Below, piece by piece: positions 22,196-34,400 of a DNA stretch of 64,000 nt (the stretch's first letter is position 1; each line of letters opens with the position of its first letter). This DNA comes from Hermatobates lingyangjiaoensis. Lineage: Eukaryota > Arthropoda > Insecta > Hemiptera > Hermatobatidae. Under the pieces are notes generated by a model. It was given only the letters and a program-made list of their open reading frames with translations, was not told where the DNA came from and ran no database searches. Location of the stretch: contig JAPFBL010000119.1 of the NCBI GenBank assembly GCA_026182355.1, forward strand, positions 1,436,001-1,500,000, in the 5' to 3' direction. Made by a program: the position numbers and the translations under genes.

Positions 22196-22886
22196 AATAA
22201 AATAGTCTCTACATATACAAGTTTAATAGTCTAAACAACGCGTTTCAACCACATAGTGTCCTTTCATGCCAGGAACACAACGTGTTTGATACGCGTTTAG
22301 ATCAGTGCTCCGCAACCGGTGGGCCGCGGCACACTGGTGTGCAATGAGCCAGATACAGGTGTGCCGCAGCCGCGGTCAAATACTTTGTATTTGACATTTT
22401 ACAATTTTTCATAATTTATGTAATAAACAATGACAATTGTTCACCGAAGTTCCATTATATGTTTTCTGGATTTACGTTAAAAAAGAATATCCTCACATTT
22501 CCTACAAAGCAATCTTAACATTACTTCCATTTTAGACGACATATTTATGTGAGCAAAGTTTTTCAATTCTTGTATTAATTAAAAATGATAAGCGGTCATG
22601 CTTAAAAGATGCTGACCAAAAAAGTCAAGTTGCGTTGTCAAATATTGAGCCGAATATAAAACTTTTGTGTTTATTGAAACAAGTGCAAGTATCATATTAA
22701 TAATTATTATGATTGCGTAGAAATAAATATGTTATAGTTTTATGTATCTATACTTTTCAAATAAAAAACAAAAATTTATTGTAAAATTGTGTATCAACCT
22801 ATATACTTTAGCGTTTGGTGTGCCGCGGAAGGCTGCGGAGCACTGGTTTTGATGATTAAACTTGTATATGTGGAGACTATTTTTTT
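22196..22886. repeat. Fold-back repeat interrupted by a hAT element
   Basis: Arms at 22200-22238 (aatagtctctacatatacaa...) and 22850-22885 are inverted copies. The left arm continues to a damaged hammerhead-like motif on the minus strand at 22232-22275: CTG-gc-ATGA, a poorly paired hairpin, GAA, self-complementary ACGCGT, T, G. The hAT at 22303-22845 lies between the arms. Confidence 0.55.
22303..22845 (+). mobile_element. Non-autonomous hAT element, 543 bp
   Basis: Terminal repeats CAGTGCTCCGCAACCGG and ...GGCTGCGGAGCACTG, with GC-rich subterminal cggcacac/gtgtgccgcgg. Flanking 8-bp duplication GTTTAGAT/GTTTTGAT (22295-22302, 22846-22853), one mismatch. Inside, codons read TTYLCEQSFSILVLIKN and later SNIEPNIKLLC, the hAT C-terminal dimerisation segment. 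Catalytic regions are deleted. Its family differs from the 6703 element, but the same part of the transposase survived. Confidence 0.88.
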
Positions 22887-23149
22887 TTCTTTAACAGCGG
22901 CATACCTCCAACTCATCTTGACTTACAAAAAATCTGTCCTCATTGGACACTAACCCAACTAATTATATATCTTACTCCGGATAGCTGATAGCAACCTATA
23001 TGTATATATAAACCAAAAATAATAATTAAAAAAAAACATAAGTGGTGTTTATAGTCAAACTGATACACTATTTACTGTCTAGTGTCCGTTTGACTCTTAC
23101 AAAAACCACTGATTTCGGATGACAGATCTTAGTAATTTTGCTGACTCTT

Positions 23150-23314
23150 ACAGTGGTTAAGACGTATATATATATATAAAGATTTCACATAAACACGTGA
23201 AATAACAATAACAATCACGTGAACTAACATGAAATAACAAACAATGATCAAACCACAATAAGAAAATGGGATAGCAAGACTAGTTTTGCTTTCCCATTTT
23301 CTTATTGTGGTTTG

Positions 23315-23365
<51 letters not shown>
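23150..23365. repeat. Inverted family A tails between (TA)n arrays
   Basis: Two tail copies (aagatttcacataaacacgtg... and its complement) meet near 23281. The hammerhead core is missing from both. The outer (TA)n array spans about 23320-23363. Confidence 0.7.
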
Positions 23366-23504
23366 GAATTGCAATCCAGATGGATTGATAAACACTTAAA
23401 ATAATCTGAGACATACAGAAAGAAGCGTAACAAAGGACTCACTTTTCAATATGCCAAGTAAAATTTTTCACGTTTGAGGGTAAACTATAGGTAAATAATT
23501 AGTT

Positions 23505-23600
23505 AGCACACACTTACAGCATCCAGTTTTTGGTTTAACCGTCATTAGGAGAGAAGAGATTGAGGCACCAAGCGGACTAGCAAAGCAAGAGTTTTAGGCC
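23505..23600 (-). ncRNA. Degenerate family B hammerhead motif
   Basis: Minus 23518-23556: TCTC, CTAATGA (invariant G changed to A), CGGTT-A-AACC hairpin, AAAAACTGG. Only one arm is present. Probably inactive. Confidence 0.4.
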
Positions 23601-23934
23601 AACTTTTTTGTGAATTTATTTCCACAATAAATGTATGAACATTTCTATTTTAATAGAAATCTTAATATCTATTTTAATAATAATTTTATTTTAATAATAA
23701 TTTTTTAACAATAATAATTTTTTTTTATTATTATTAAATAATAATAATTTTTAATAATTTATTTTAATAATAATCTTGAGATCTTTGTAATGATTTTGTC
23801 GAGTATACGGTAGGTATAAGGGTCTCCTACTAAAAATATTTGGAATTTTACGTTCTAAGACACTGGTCTAGAAATGCTGAAGGCAAAATTAACAGTTAAA
23901 TTTGTAAATGAACTAAAACAACATAAAATAAAAA

Positions 23935-24260
23935 TATCAAATAATTAGAATATAAAAAATCTGGAGTGGCCTACACTCAACTTTACTATAAGTAAACACC
24001 ATATTATACATCTTGGGTATATAATAAATAATGTCCCATTTAGGTATAATATAAATGTATAAATGGGAGATGTTTATTAGTCTTTCATTCCTGGAGATAG
24101 TACACATAGTGATTGATTCACTTATCAATATATAAGCTTATTTTTGAATATCACACCACTGATGCATATAATATCATTAGTATAATCTGACCTACTACTA
24201 CATTGCATATTTAAGACAAATATTCCTTTTTTGTCTGACAAATGTCCAACACGGACTACA
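23935..24260. repeat. Diverged duplicated segment, copy a
   Basis: Shares 'ctggagtggcctacactc', 'actataagtaaac', 'cttgggtatataata', 'gggagatgtttat' and 'cttatcaatatataagctt' with copy b at 26890-27360, at roughly 75% with indels. No coding signal. An old repeat or segmental duplication of unknown identity. Confidence 0.65.
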
Positions 24261-25560
24261 AAGATTCACTGAAGATTTAAATACAATGGAGAAACATACT
24301 TCCCATCTCAAATTTGTTGTACTCTTAAACCAAAGATTAGATATTGTAAGGGAGTTCTTTCATAGCAAGTGAAATACATGGTATGTCTGTTTGTTTTTTT
24401 TAAAAAAGGTGGGAAGAAGAATGGGATAACAGGAATAAAGGAAGAAAACAAGGCAATATTTTCCGACCTTACATACCAGAAAGAAGCTAGACAGCTTGCA
24501 AATGGACTACACACTGGACATGACATTACCTGTGAAGATTTCACATTATTCAAAATTCAAGTTGCACATACGACGTATTTACTGACCAGACATGATATTA
24601 TTTAATATGCCACTGTCCACTATTGGATCCACACCGACGAAACTCTATTCTACTTACCATGACTACAGAACAGAACTGGCCAATAGACATCATAAATTAA
24701 TATTACCAGTTCTTTTACCTTATTGTAAACACTTTCTGGGCAAGATTTCAATGATATTTTTTAGTTAATAGGCATACTAATTGTAATTTTTTAGACTAAA
24801 AACAAAAAAAATTATATATACGTCAGCATCAATAGTAAAAAGAATTCTTGATACTATTTTCATTTATTCTTTTAGTTTAGTTATACAAGTGTATATTATT
24901 AACTATTTAATTAATGTTTGTATGATACACTTACTTAATCTTAATTCTACAAGGGTATTATTTTATTATTATTTCATAATAACTTTGTTGCTCTGTACAC
25001 GTTGTACCATGTGTGATACGTGTGAACTCAAATATACTCCCTATAACAGAGTTACTGTTGTGAGGATAAAAACATGTTTTTTTTTTCTAAACGAGTATTC
25101 ATATAATGACTAATAGCCGTTTTTCTGTAAGACTACCCCCAAAACTTGCTTCTCCTGGAATGATATATTAAAATGATCATATTATCTCCTCTAATGGATG
25201 CTGGGGTCACAACCTCCCACCCCACCCCACCCTCTCCAAACATCATCTCACAGAGCAACCTAGTCATTTATTTCAATATGTAATCAATTATATAAAACTT
25301 TTGCTATCAACCTTTACTTTATTTGCATTTTTTAATTAAATTATACCATAACAACACTTATTTTAAGTTTGTTTTGACATCGGTGAATCAAAGAGAATAA
25401 TTAACAGAATAATAGAAGTAAAGATGGAGATTGATTCCCATTGAGCTTTTATTTTGTTGTATATAGTAGATATTAAATCATATAGATTATCTATATACAC
25501 ATAGAATCAATACAAAGAATAGAGTTATATAAAATATCAAATAACATTATCCATGAATAA
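24261..25560. other. AT-rich sequence with an unrecognised frame at 24369-24605
   Basis: The 78-codon plus frame (…TYQKEARQLANGLHTGHD…) has a protein-like composition but no recognised domain and no splice sites; it may be a decayed transposon. A C-rich stretch (ccaccccaccccacc) lies near 25218. Confidence 0.3.
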
Positions 25561-25573
25561 AGAGAGAAATTAC

Positions 25574-25728
25574 CTTGATATAACATCACAGTGCAGATTC
25601 CGCCATGTTCCTTCGACGAAGAGTAATCCCACGACTGGCACAGACATGCATAGAACTTTATAGTCCAAAAGTTCACTTACGCCGCCCCCATACTGGGGTG
25701 CCATCCCCACCATGACCGCTTTCTTCAA
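25574..25728 (-). CDS. Candidate exon(s), product unknown
   Basis: GC-rich minus-strand segment. Acceptor ctgatccag before 25728; donor CAAG then GTAATT after 25574. Read as one exon (155 nt), it is fully open: LKKAVMVGMAPQYGGG, VSELLDYKVLCMSVPVVGLL, FVEGTWRNLHCDVIS, with a hydrophobic stretch that could cross a membrane. Alternatively a 46-nt intron (GTAAGT...gtgccag, 25680-25635) splits it, the second exon reading SWDYSSSKEHGGICTVMLYQ. The single-exon reading needs no unusually short intron. Family not recognised; a transporter is possible but not shown. Confidence 0.35.
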
Positions 25729-25739
25729 CTGGATCAGAA

Positions 25740-26150
25740 TTCAATTTAAACTATATTCATGTTCAGTGATAAATTGTATGTTTATTCCTTTATTGGTGAA
25801 CAACAATAAAGCAATTATTATAATATTTATAATTTAAATTTAAAATATAATACATTTTTTGACATTAATTCTCAAAATAAGTTATCACTAAATGATTAAA
25901 TAATTACTACATTTAAAATTTTTTAAAATCATTTATTACATTTAATGAAATTAAATAAAAGGACTTGGTATAAACTTTTGAAAAGGCTCTGCAGGACGAG
26001 TGTTGGACATGCCCCACCTTTTTACAACTATTACCCTTGCTTAAGAATATTATTAAAGAACTTCTGTTGTGGTTTTCAGTCAAATGCAAGGCTTAAGTTT
26101 ACATGTAGTATTGATGTTCACTTGATTTTTGTTGGTTACATTAACACTAT
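25740..26150. other. AT-rich sequence, nothing recognised
   Basis: Only short chance frames. Confidence 0.4.
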
Positions 26151-26154
26151 TCCT

Positions 26155-27365
26155 TAAAATTTTACAAGTTTTTTGATTAAACTTGTAAAATTTTAAAATA
26201 AAAACTGATGGCATATTACATTTGTCTGACTTCTATCAAGATGCAATATGCCATCGTCATGAATGCAATACATAATTAAAGCTGTGGAAGAAAATGTAGA
26301 GTGGATATTATTAAACTTTATCAGCATAAGGAAACATTATGTCCTTACAGTAAACATATTACTGTATAATCTGTTATACAGAGTATAACCATTTTTATGA
26401 TGATATAAAATATATTGTAGCAAATGGTTCAGGCTACAGTATTTTACTCCACTTAAATAAAATGTAGTGAAAGTGAAGAAATTTGATATTGAAAGGATTT
26501 AAACGCCTTGATATGCTGCCAGCCATTTCAGACTTTGCTTTGATGACGTCTGAGTGTATATGGGTGAGAATGATTCCTACAAGTTAACACAAAATTATGA
26601 AATACTGTTCTAATTAATTCTTCATTAGGAGAATAACAGTTTAGTCTTTGTCAATGTCGAACAATGATAACAGTGTTTGTTGGTATTTTATGCAAAACCA
26701 GTCAATATTGTTTCCATTCATTCGGAGATAAATAAATACAACACAATAAATACATCAACACAATATTAAATAAAATAGAAAACAGATTTTGTTTTTGAAA
26801 CTGAAAAGGCAAAGAAAATCTAATAATAACTTTGTTCTGTGATTACTTGTCAGAATCACATTCAATCAATGTTAAATACAAATCTTTATTTAATATAAAA
26901 AGATCTGCAGTGGCCTACACTCTACTATAAGTAAACTTAATATCAATCTTCTTGGGTATATAATATATAATGTTTCATTTAAACATAATGTAAAGTTTCA
27001 TTAAGCATAATGTAAACATCGAAATGGGAGATGTTTATCAGTCTTTCATTCCTGAGGTAGTACAGATAGTGATTGATCAACTTATCAATATATAAGCTTC
27101 TATTTGTATATCACACCATTGATGCAAATAATCTCATTGGTATAACTACAGCAGTAATATCATTTTTGAAAAGTCAAAGAGAAAATTTCTTGATACGAAA
27201 TAATCTCTTATATGAGAACATGACTTTTGTTCCAATAGCTATTGAATCATCTCTTACAAAGTATAGCTGACCTCCTTCTACATTCAATACTTAAGACAAA
27301 TTTTCTCATTTAAAACTTGATACTACCCCTATTTTGTCTGAAAAATGTCAGAAACATCTAAGAAA
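26155..27365. repeat. Diverged duplicated segment, copy b
   Basis: Two blocks. 26155-26345 (catttgtctgacttctatcaa, ...gtagagtggatattattaaac) matches 29855-30260. 26800-27360 matches copy a (23935-24260), the Helitron-split copy at 28310-28417/29753, and more weakly 31425-31480. Order and orientation are conserved, suggesting tandem duplication of a larger unit, now heavily decayed. An insert at about 27140-27260 is unique to this copy. Confidence 0.6.
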
Positions 27366-27739
27366 AAATATAATTTTAAAATAATTTTTATTTAAGATGT
27401 AAGATTATTATACTCGTACTTATTATTTTTCAAAGAATGTTTTCAATTATGAATCATATTTTACATATTTCTGGGAAAAACAGCGGAAGTGAGAAGTTTT
27501 GAATAGTGTATGAGGGTGGAATGTCTGCTTCAGTTGAAATTCACATTCAATTATATCAATATAAACATAGGTCACAACAAACAACATAATGTAAACCCGA
27601 GTAACATTGTGACTATAATAAGTATGATACATATATATTAACATATTGACATGCTCACTAACCTGTGTACAGGTATCCTTTCGTCTGTACCTGCAACAAT
27701 ACACACATGTTAATACTAACGCAAAGGTAATGTGAATGA

Positions 27740-27990
27740 AGAAGGCTTATGAAAAAGGTTATAAATAAAAACCGGAACGTTGGCAATACTGAAATTCACA
27801 GATTGTCTTCTTTGTAAAATAATATCTAATGTGATACTATTGAATGTGATAACTATTTCAAAATGTTATACTTCTGTCTATGAAAAAGGTTTTAAATAAA
27901 AACCGAAACGTTGGAAATAAGAGTTTAATTTGAACTAAAAGAACTAACCAAGTTCTGATGAACTTTAATTTGGTTTATATGTGTATGTAT
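27740..27990 (+). repeat. Two family T repeats
   Basis: Motifs at 27743-27786 and 27874-27916 share tatgaaaaaggtt, the hairpin, GAAACGTTGG-type sequence and the aatgagagttt tail. The first is cut short before the tail; the second continues to ctgatgaactttaatttgg. Both lack a core G. Confidence 0.6.
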
Positions 27991-28309
27991 AAAATGTATT
28001 TATCAAGTATAAATCAATCAATAAATAAATACAAACGTATGATAAATATTCTAAATAAAAAATATTTGTTAATATTCAATAACAACAAAATATATAAAAT
28101 ATAAAACATAAATGTAGGTTAAAATAATATAATGAAAACATTAATCAGTATAGTATATTTTATTAAGTCATTTTCCTCGATTTTTCATATCCAAACAGAC
28201 CTATTATATCCGAATATTTTTATCCACTGGGAATATTTCTTTTAATGATATTACAGATATATCTGTTAATCGCTCTCGTTCAAGAAAAATTTAAGTTCAA
28301 TAGAAAAGA

Positions 28310-28417
28310 AATTATTTTAGAAACTAAAAAGGAAAAAAAGTCAAATGCTAACTTCTTTCTGTGATTATTTGTCAGAATCACATTCTTACAATATTAAATA
28401 GTAACCTTCATTTAATA
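28310..28417. repeat. Diverged duplicated segment, copy c (left part)
   Basis: Matches 26800-26895 (ctgtgattatttgtcagaatcacattc). The match resumes at 29753 (taaaaggaaaag against taaaaagatctg), so the Helitron inserted within this copy between A and T. Confidence 0.65.
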
Positions 28418-29752
28418 CTAGCAGAAATTCCCGGTGTTACTCGGGAATAAAAAAGGATGGTGTAGTTATGAAATGGTTGGTTTTTTAAAAAAGAATTTCC
28501 CACAATTCAGATAAATAATAAATATTTATATTTCAATCGTAAGATACCAAACTATAATAAAGACAAAAAACATTTTTTTCGCTTAAAGCAAAGCTTCTTT
28601 GTAGACAATATTTTTACTTTTTCTTCTGGAGTGAAGATAAATAGATTTTTACAACTGCCAAATCTAGAACAACTTACATAAAGTTGTCCTTGTAAAAGCA
28701 AGATTCTTCAAAGTAAATTCCTGCTACTTTCAATGTTGTGACTTGTTTATAGACATGGAAAAACTTAAGTGAATTGGGAATTGTACTTTCTTGAATTGGA
28801 AGGGTATGTCTGTTGGAATTATTAAATGGCTCATTCTTGATATGGAGACATTTTCCCCTGTGTCACATCCAGTGAGTATACTTGCCTCTATGACATGTGG
28901 CAAGAGCTTCTTTGTCACTAGTCTTGTCCCATTTCAAAGCTTTAGGTGATCCAAGTTTCGAAGTAACATGATGATAGCTCCTGCTTTTAGTACCAGTTGG
29001 TGTGGGGGCACCCCTGGTGAGTCAAGAGAGGCTAGACACTCTGCAGGGTAGTGTTGTTGTGATCTTGAACTGGATCTACAGGTGTGCAAATAGTTGCAAT
29101 GCCAGGCAATAGCTGAAGTAGCTGTAGTTGATGTTTCCAACAGTCACATTTTTGGTGCTAAAATAGATCTTTCACAAATCTATTTTTGTTCATGAAAGTT
29201 CTGAGCAATATTTGGGAATACTCTATTCTTTAATTCTTCAGCTGATGCCACAACTGTTTGAGAATGGGCTCGTTTTAATACTACCGTCTTCATTAGGCAC
29301 GCTTCTAATATCTAGTTGAAGAAGTCTTTGAGAAAATATATTAGCATTTTCCTTGGAGATAGTGTGTCATGTTAGTAGAAAACTTATTTTTTTTTATATG
29401 CATCCACTGGTAAGATGACCTAAGCCTTGAATTTATCGAATCTGCACTACTCTTGGTATAACAGGCAGACTTTATGAAAATCACCAGACACAACCAGACT
29501 GATTCTGTGATTTAATTGAAGCTATTATATATTCCCAATTATCAATTTGATACGTTAATTTAATAAGTAGAAATTAAGATGGCAATGGAAATAGCTACCT
29601 AATCATGAAGATTTTTTTGTGTAGCTATAATTAAATTACAACAATTAGATAAGCCCAGTTATCCAATTGATACGGTTCATTTGTAGGTAGCAATGAAGTC
29701 GTAGAGACAGATACCGTAGAAGAAGACATTCCCTTTTATATAATTATATAGA
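28418..29752 (-). mobile_element. Helitron, 1.3 kb, internally deleted, with helicase remnant
   Basis: Minus strand. The 5' end starts TCTATATAATTATATAAAAG (29752 downward), a typical Helitron start. The 3' end is a CCCGAGT-aa-CACCGGG hairpin, 11 bases, then CTAG (28418). It lies between A and T, the Helitron target. The interior encodes the C-terminal part of the RepHel Pif1-type helicase in shifted frames: AEELKNRVFPNIAQNFHEQ, PGVPPHQLVLKAGAIIMLL, PHVIEASILTGCDTGENV, IPTDIPFQFKKVQFPIHLSF, then GQLYVSCSRFGSCKNLF. Frameshifts and stops are numerous and the Rep domain is missing, so it is not autonomous. Confidence 0.88.
28570..29345 (-). pseudogene. Helitron helicase (Pif1-like) C-terminal remnant
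   Basis: Pieces in order: the ERVFP-like segment, the PPH-L-LK-GA-IMLLRNL motif (motif IV region), IEA-ILTG, the INKSQ box (here SMSINKSQ, helicase motif V/VI region) and the final QLYVSCSR motif with arginine finger context. The ORFs at 28934-29140 and 28730-28918 are its longest intact parts. Walker A and B boxes are not present. Confidence 0.82.
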
Positions 29753-31480
29753 TAAAAGGAAAAGAAATCGGCAAATATCAAGTCAGCGCTCGAAGTAAAA
29801 TGAAAAAAAAATGTTGTATGTTATTCAATTTATTAAACATATTAAATATGTCAAAATATTAAAATAAAAAATGAGTGCATAATACATTTGTCTGACTTTC
29901 ATGAAGGGGCAATATTCCATCTTCTTAATCGTTAATATAGTTAGTAAGTATGCACATTTAGTAGACTAATTTTTGACTGTTTAATCTATAGTATAATACT
30001 TTATATTATAAATAATATAATATCAAACTCATTAATTATTTGTTGGAAAAATATTTGCAATTCTTGATTGGAAGTCATTAAATCATTAGAGGGATCTTTA
30101 AAAGTTCAAAATAAGTTGTAAAGCAAGGAATATGTAGAAACAAGAATAACAGTTCACATTGTAATTGATCCTAATGGGCCTGGTAGCATTTAACTGTTCG
30201 TGATTAAAATGTAATTCATTTTAGCTGTTGAAAACAAATCTCGAGTGGAAATTGTTAAACTTTACTTTACCCGTAAACTTTATAAACAATAAATTAATTT
30301 AATTATTAAGATTTAAATCGTAAACTGTAGTAATTTATCTACATAGGTTCAAAATATTTATTTTTAAGAAATTATAGTAAATAAATGCAATAAATTAAGC
30401 AATAACTGGCGGAAATATTAATAAGGACAATATAAAATTGATAAAACCTAATTAATGTTACAATTTCAAAACAATATTGAATATTATTAATTGTACTAGT
30501 AGCAATTACAAAAATATAATGGCTTTCTTATTTTAAATTAATTCGCAGTACAAAATTCACTACTTTTTAAAGAACTTAGTTAAGTACATTTTACTTAATG
30601 TACAATAAATCTTTAATTAATATTATTCTATTTTTAGGACAGCTAAGTCATAATATGCTTATGACTTCCTCTATACAAAATACAATACTTATACTTCATT
30701 ATTGATGAAGTGTAAATATGTTTATCTTTAACAAGATGTATTAAGATTTAAATCTTAACATAGTTAAGATAGTTAATTTAAGTTAGCATAGTTAATTGCA
30801 ATTTAAACATAGTTTGTTTAATGCTACTGTATCATTCATAATACAGTTTTACAACTTGAATAAAAATATTATGTCTTCATTCCTCTTAAATTACTGTAAT
30901 TGTATAAAATTAATAAAGTAAGTAAACATTTTTAAGTAATTAAGTAAAAATATCTTAATTTACAATATATTTCTAATTAAGAGGTCTAATATTTATGTAA
31001 ATATTCTGTGACAAATAGTGTTAATAGAGTACATAATTATACTTACATTAATAATCCATCAAAATGCATCTTAAATTTTTGTAACATCATGTTTAATTCA
31101 CAAAATTTTATTTTAGCGAAAAGATACAAGATGTGATAACCAAAAAGAATGATCATTGAACGCCATATTGATTGAAACGAACTATTAACTAATTTATTAC
31201 TTTCATATAACATTAGTATAAAACTATTTAATTAGTTATTATATTACACAACAAAATGAAAAAAATATTGTACTTACTATTTGAAGTTATCATTGTATGA
31301 AATATTAAGTTGAATGAACAAACTTCTAAATTATTGGAACACTATGTAAATGCACTCAATCGCTACAGTTTTGCTTTATGATAGCTTCCTTAAAGTAAAA
31401 ATTATTTTCATATAAAAGTTAATTTTATTTATTTCTTTAAAAAAAATCTATTGTGGGCTATATTCAACTGTACTATAATT
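29753..31480. repeat. Remainder of diverged duplication, copies c and d
   Basis: 29855-30260 aligns with 26155-26345 (acatttgtctgactttcat). 31425-31480 (aatctattgtgggctatattcaact) weakly matches copies a and b. The rest is AT-rich without features. Confidence 0.4.
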
Positions 31481-34400
31481 AAATTGATTACCAAAATCAG
31501 GAATAATTAATTTAACAAATTTTTTTTCATTATGACTGGCATCATTTTACGAACTGATGAAAATATAGTAAATAGTTGCACCTTCACTACCTATATGAGG
31601 CCATTATGTTGATGATGATAATGGCTTTACATCATTCAAACTTTTATTCTTTTTCAGGCAACTACAAAGCGTTATCTTCAATATATTGTTAGAAATGGTT
31701 AGAAGTATAACAAAAACAAATTATACTTTCATGCAATTTTGCCTTGCAGTTTGCTAGTAAATTTTTATAATTCAGTTACCTTACGTTCACCTTATTTATA
31801 TACTTCAATACCTTTGGTTCAGTTTTCTATTTAATATTCCCAAAAAAATTCATTTTACTTAAAAACATTGCATTATTTCTGGAATTAATAGTAATAATTA
31901 ATTTTGCTAAACAGTGTATGGAAAGCCTTTAAATAAAAAACTATGTAATTTCATTTATTTATGATAATAAATTATTTTAATTTAAAATATGATAATTTGA
32001 ATAAAGCTATGATAATATGTAACTTAAATTACCTCAATGGTCCTAAACACCATTTTTCTAAGCTACCTTTCTGGTACCAAATTTCATTTAAAAGACAAAT
32101 TACAAATTATTATGATTGATTCATCAATTCAGTTACAGTAACAAATGAGTAAAACTTATTTGTTGATTTTTATTGTAGCCTTTAGAACTATATTAATATC
32201 AGTCTACATAACTTCTTCACTAATTCTTTATTATAAATTGAATTGATAATGTTATGATATATATAATGTATGTAGTATGTATAATAATATATAATAATAT
32301 GTATATAACTTAAATTTATTGATTTATTGTGCTAAAATAAATTAGCACATTAAGAGTTAATAGACGAATGCAATTCAAACAATAAGATGTTAAAGGAATA
32401 CGTCTGCCTTATCCAGACAATATGCACAATATATCTATTACACAGTCATTATTATGATCATTTAAATGGTACTTTTCCAAACAGTTACTTCTTTTAAATG
32501 AAATTTTAATTGCATATTGAATTCAACTGCACTTCCTAGATAGAGCATGATAGTTGTGATTAAGATACAAAATTGTTATTGTCGGTATAGTTCTTATATT
32601 TCTGGTTCAGTTAAAATTAGAAACACATTTATTATTGTTTCCACAAGTAAGGTAACCATTGTTCCAACTTGTTCAAAGCATTATAAAATCCTTTTAATGG
32701 CTGGTGCAAGAAGACAATTGTAACCAATTTTAAATATTACCGAAGATCTCTGAAAACCATATTTTCACCAAAATTGGTTAGCTACACTAAAATCAATTAA
32801 TGAACATTAGCTTAAAATTAACCCAATTCAGTTTTTGCCCATGAGTTTTGTACATTTCATATAGAACCACTGTACATTTAATTAAACATATGATAAATTA
32901 AAACAAGAATAGATGTCTTTAACTCAACATTTGAAATATATTTAAATATTTATATTTCTTGTTATTAATTTGTTTTAAATAATAATCGAATTTTTTCTTA
33001 ATTAATTTACCTAATTTGATAATAATAAACTAAATCAACTTTATGCAAACGTTTTCTCTCTGATCAGAAAGTAATCAATCATATTTATTGACAAAATAAA
33101 AGTAAACACACAAGTTTATCTTCGGATAGCAGTACAAATAGTTACCATTGTGAAGATGTTTAATCTGGGATATTAATAATCTGGTTTTATTAATGTTTGC
33201 CTTAGAAGCACTCAATCATTCTTATCTAAGCTTTTTTTGGATTAGATATATCATCAAAGTGCAATACTTAAACTATCATTAAAGCAATGGTAGTTGTTAA
33301 GTGTTAATATATTTCTATCTTAATCATTTATTTCTGGCTTAATCGATTAACTAGTTCTTTAAAAATGCCCTATGACAGTATTTTATAATAAACTCTGACT
33401 TTATTTCATTTACTGATATTTTACGAGTACTCAGATATAATAAAAGCATAATGTAAACATATACTATAGAAAAGATGTGAAAGGAATAATCTCATAAAGA
33501 AATAGAAGAAAAAGAAACCAAGGATAAAAAATATTTAAAAAAGCATTAATTCAAAACCTATAGCTATATTAGCAAAGAGTGATGTAACCTATTCCTAAAT
33601 CTATGTAATATCCTGATTGTACAAATGAGAATTTAGACTCAATAAAAATATAAATATAATTTATGTATTTAAAACAGAATAAATAGTATAGTAAAAAAAT
33701 ATTAGATATAACAATTCCATACAAATTTAATAAAATAAAAATTACAATAATTGGAACTAATGTAAAATAGTAATGTTAAACTATTCAATATGAAACATTT
33801 AATAATTTATTTCTCTTTATATGAAATATACATGAATGATGAGACTAAGGCTATAGTTTTTTTTTTAATTTATTTAGGTTATCAAGAAAAAGTTACAATT
33901 TAAACTATTGATTTGCTTAAAAACGCTTTAAAGCAACTTTAAAATGCTTTAAAACCTGTGAATAGTTGAGAAATAGATATAGTTGCCCTGTCAAAGTGGA
34001 GCAAAAAGATTTCAGACCAGTCAATATTGTTATTAAAATGCAATGAAGAAATAGTACAACAGATCTGACTTAAGTATTTTTTAAGAGTATCACAAGTAGA
34101 AAATATAACAGACATTGGTAGTCCATAGAGAAAGAAAAAGTAAAAGTGTTTAGCTAATTAATATATATTTTAAAAAATTAAGATTAATAATTTTATAAAA
34201 TTGAATAATTTTCAAGAATTTAATAAATATTTAAAAAATTTTGACACATAGAAATCGATTAGTAAAATAAATAATTTCTGTAAAACTTGCTAAAAAAAAC
34301 TTATTTGTTTTTAAGGTGGAAATTACAACGTTTTGTGATATCAGTTCCTCACAGAATTACGTCAGGATTTAAAAAATGAATTATGATTTAATAAGTTTTA

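Noticed and set aside
24369..24605. A 78-codon plus-strand gene (…EARQLANGLHTGHD…)
   Set aside because: Protein-like composition, but no recognised domain, no splice sites and an antisense frame of similar length.
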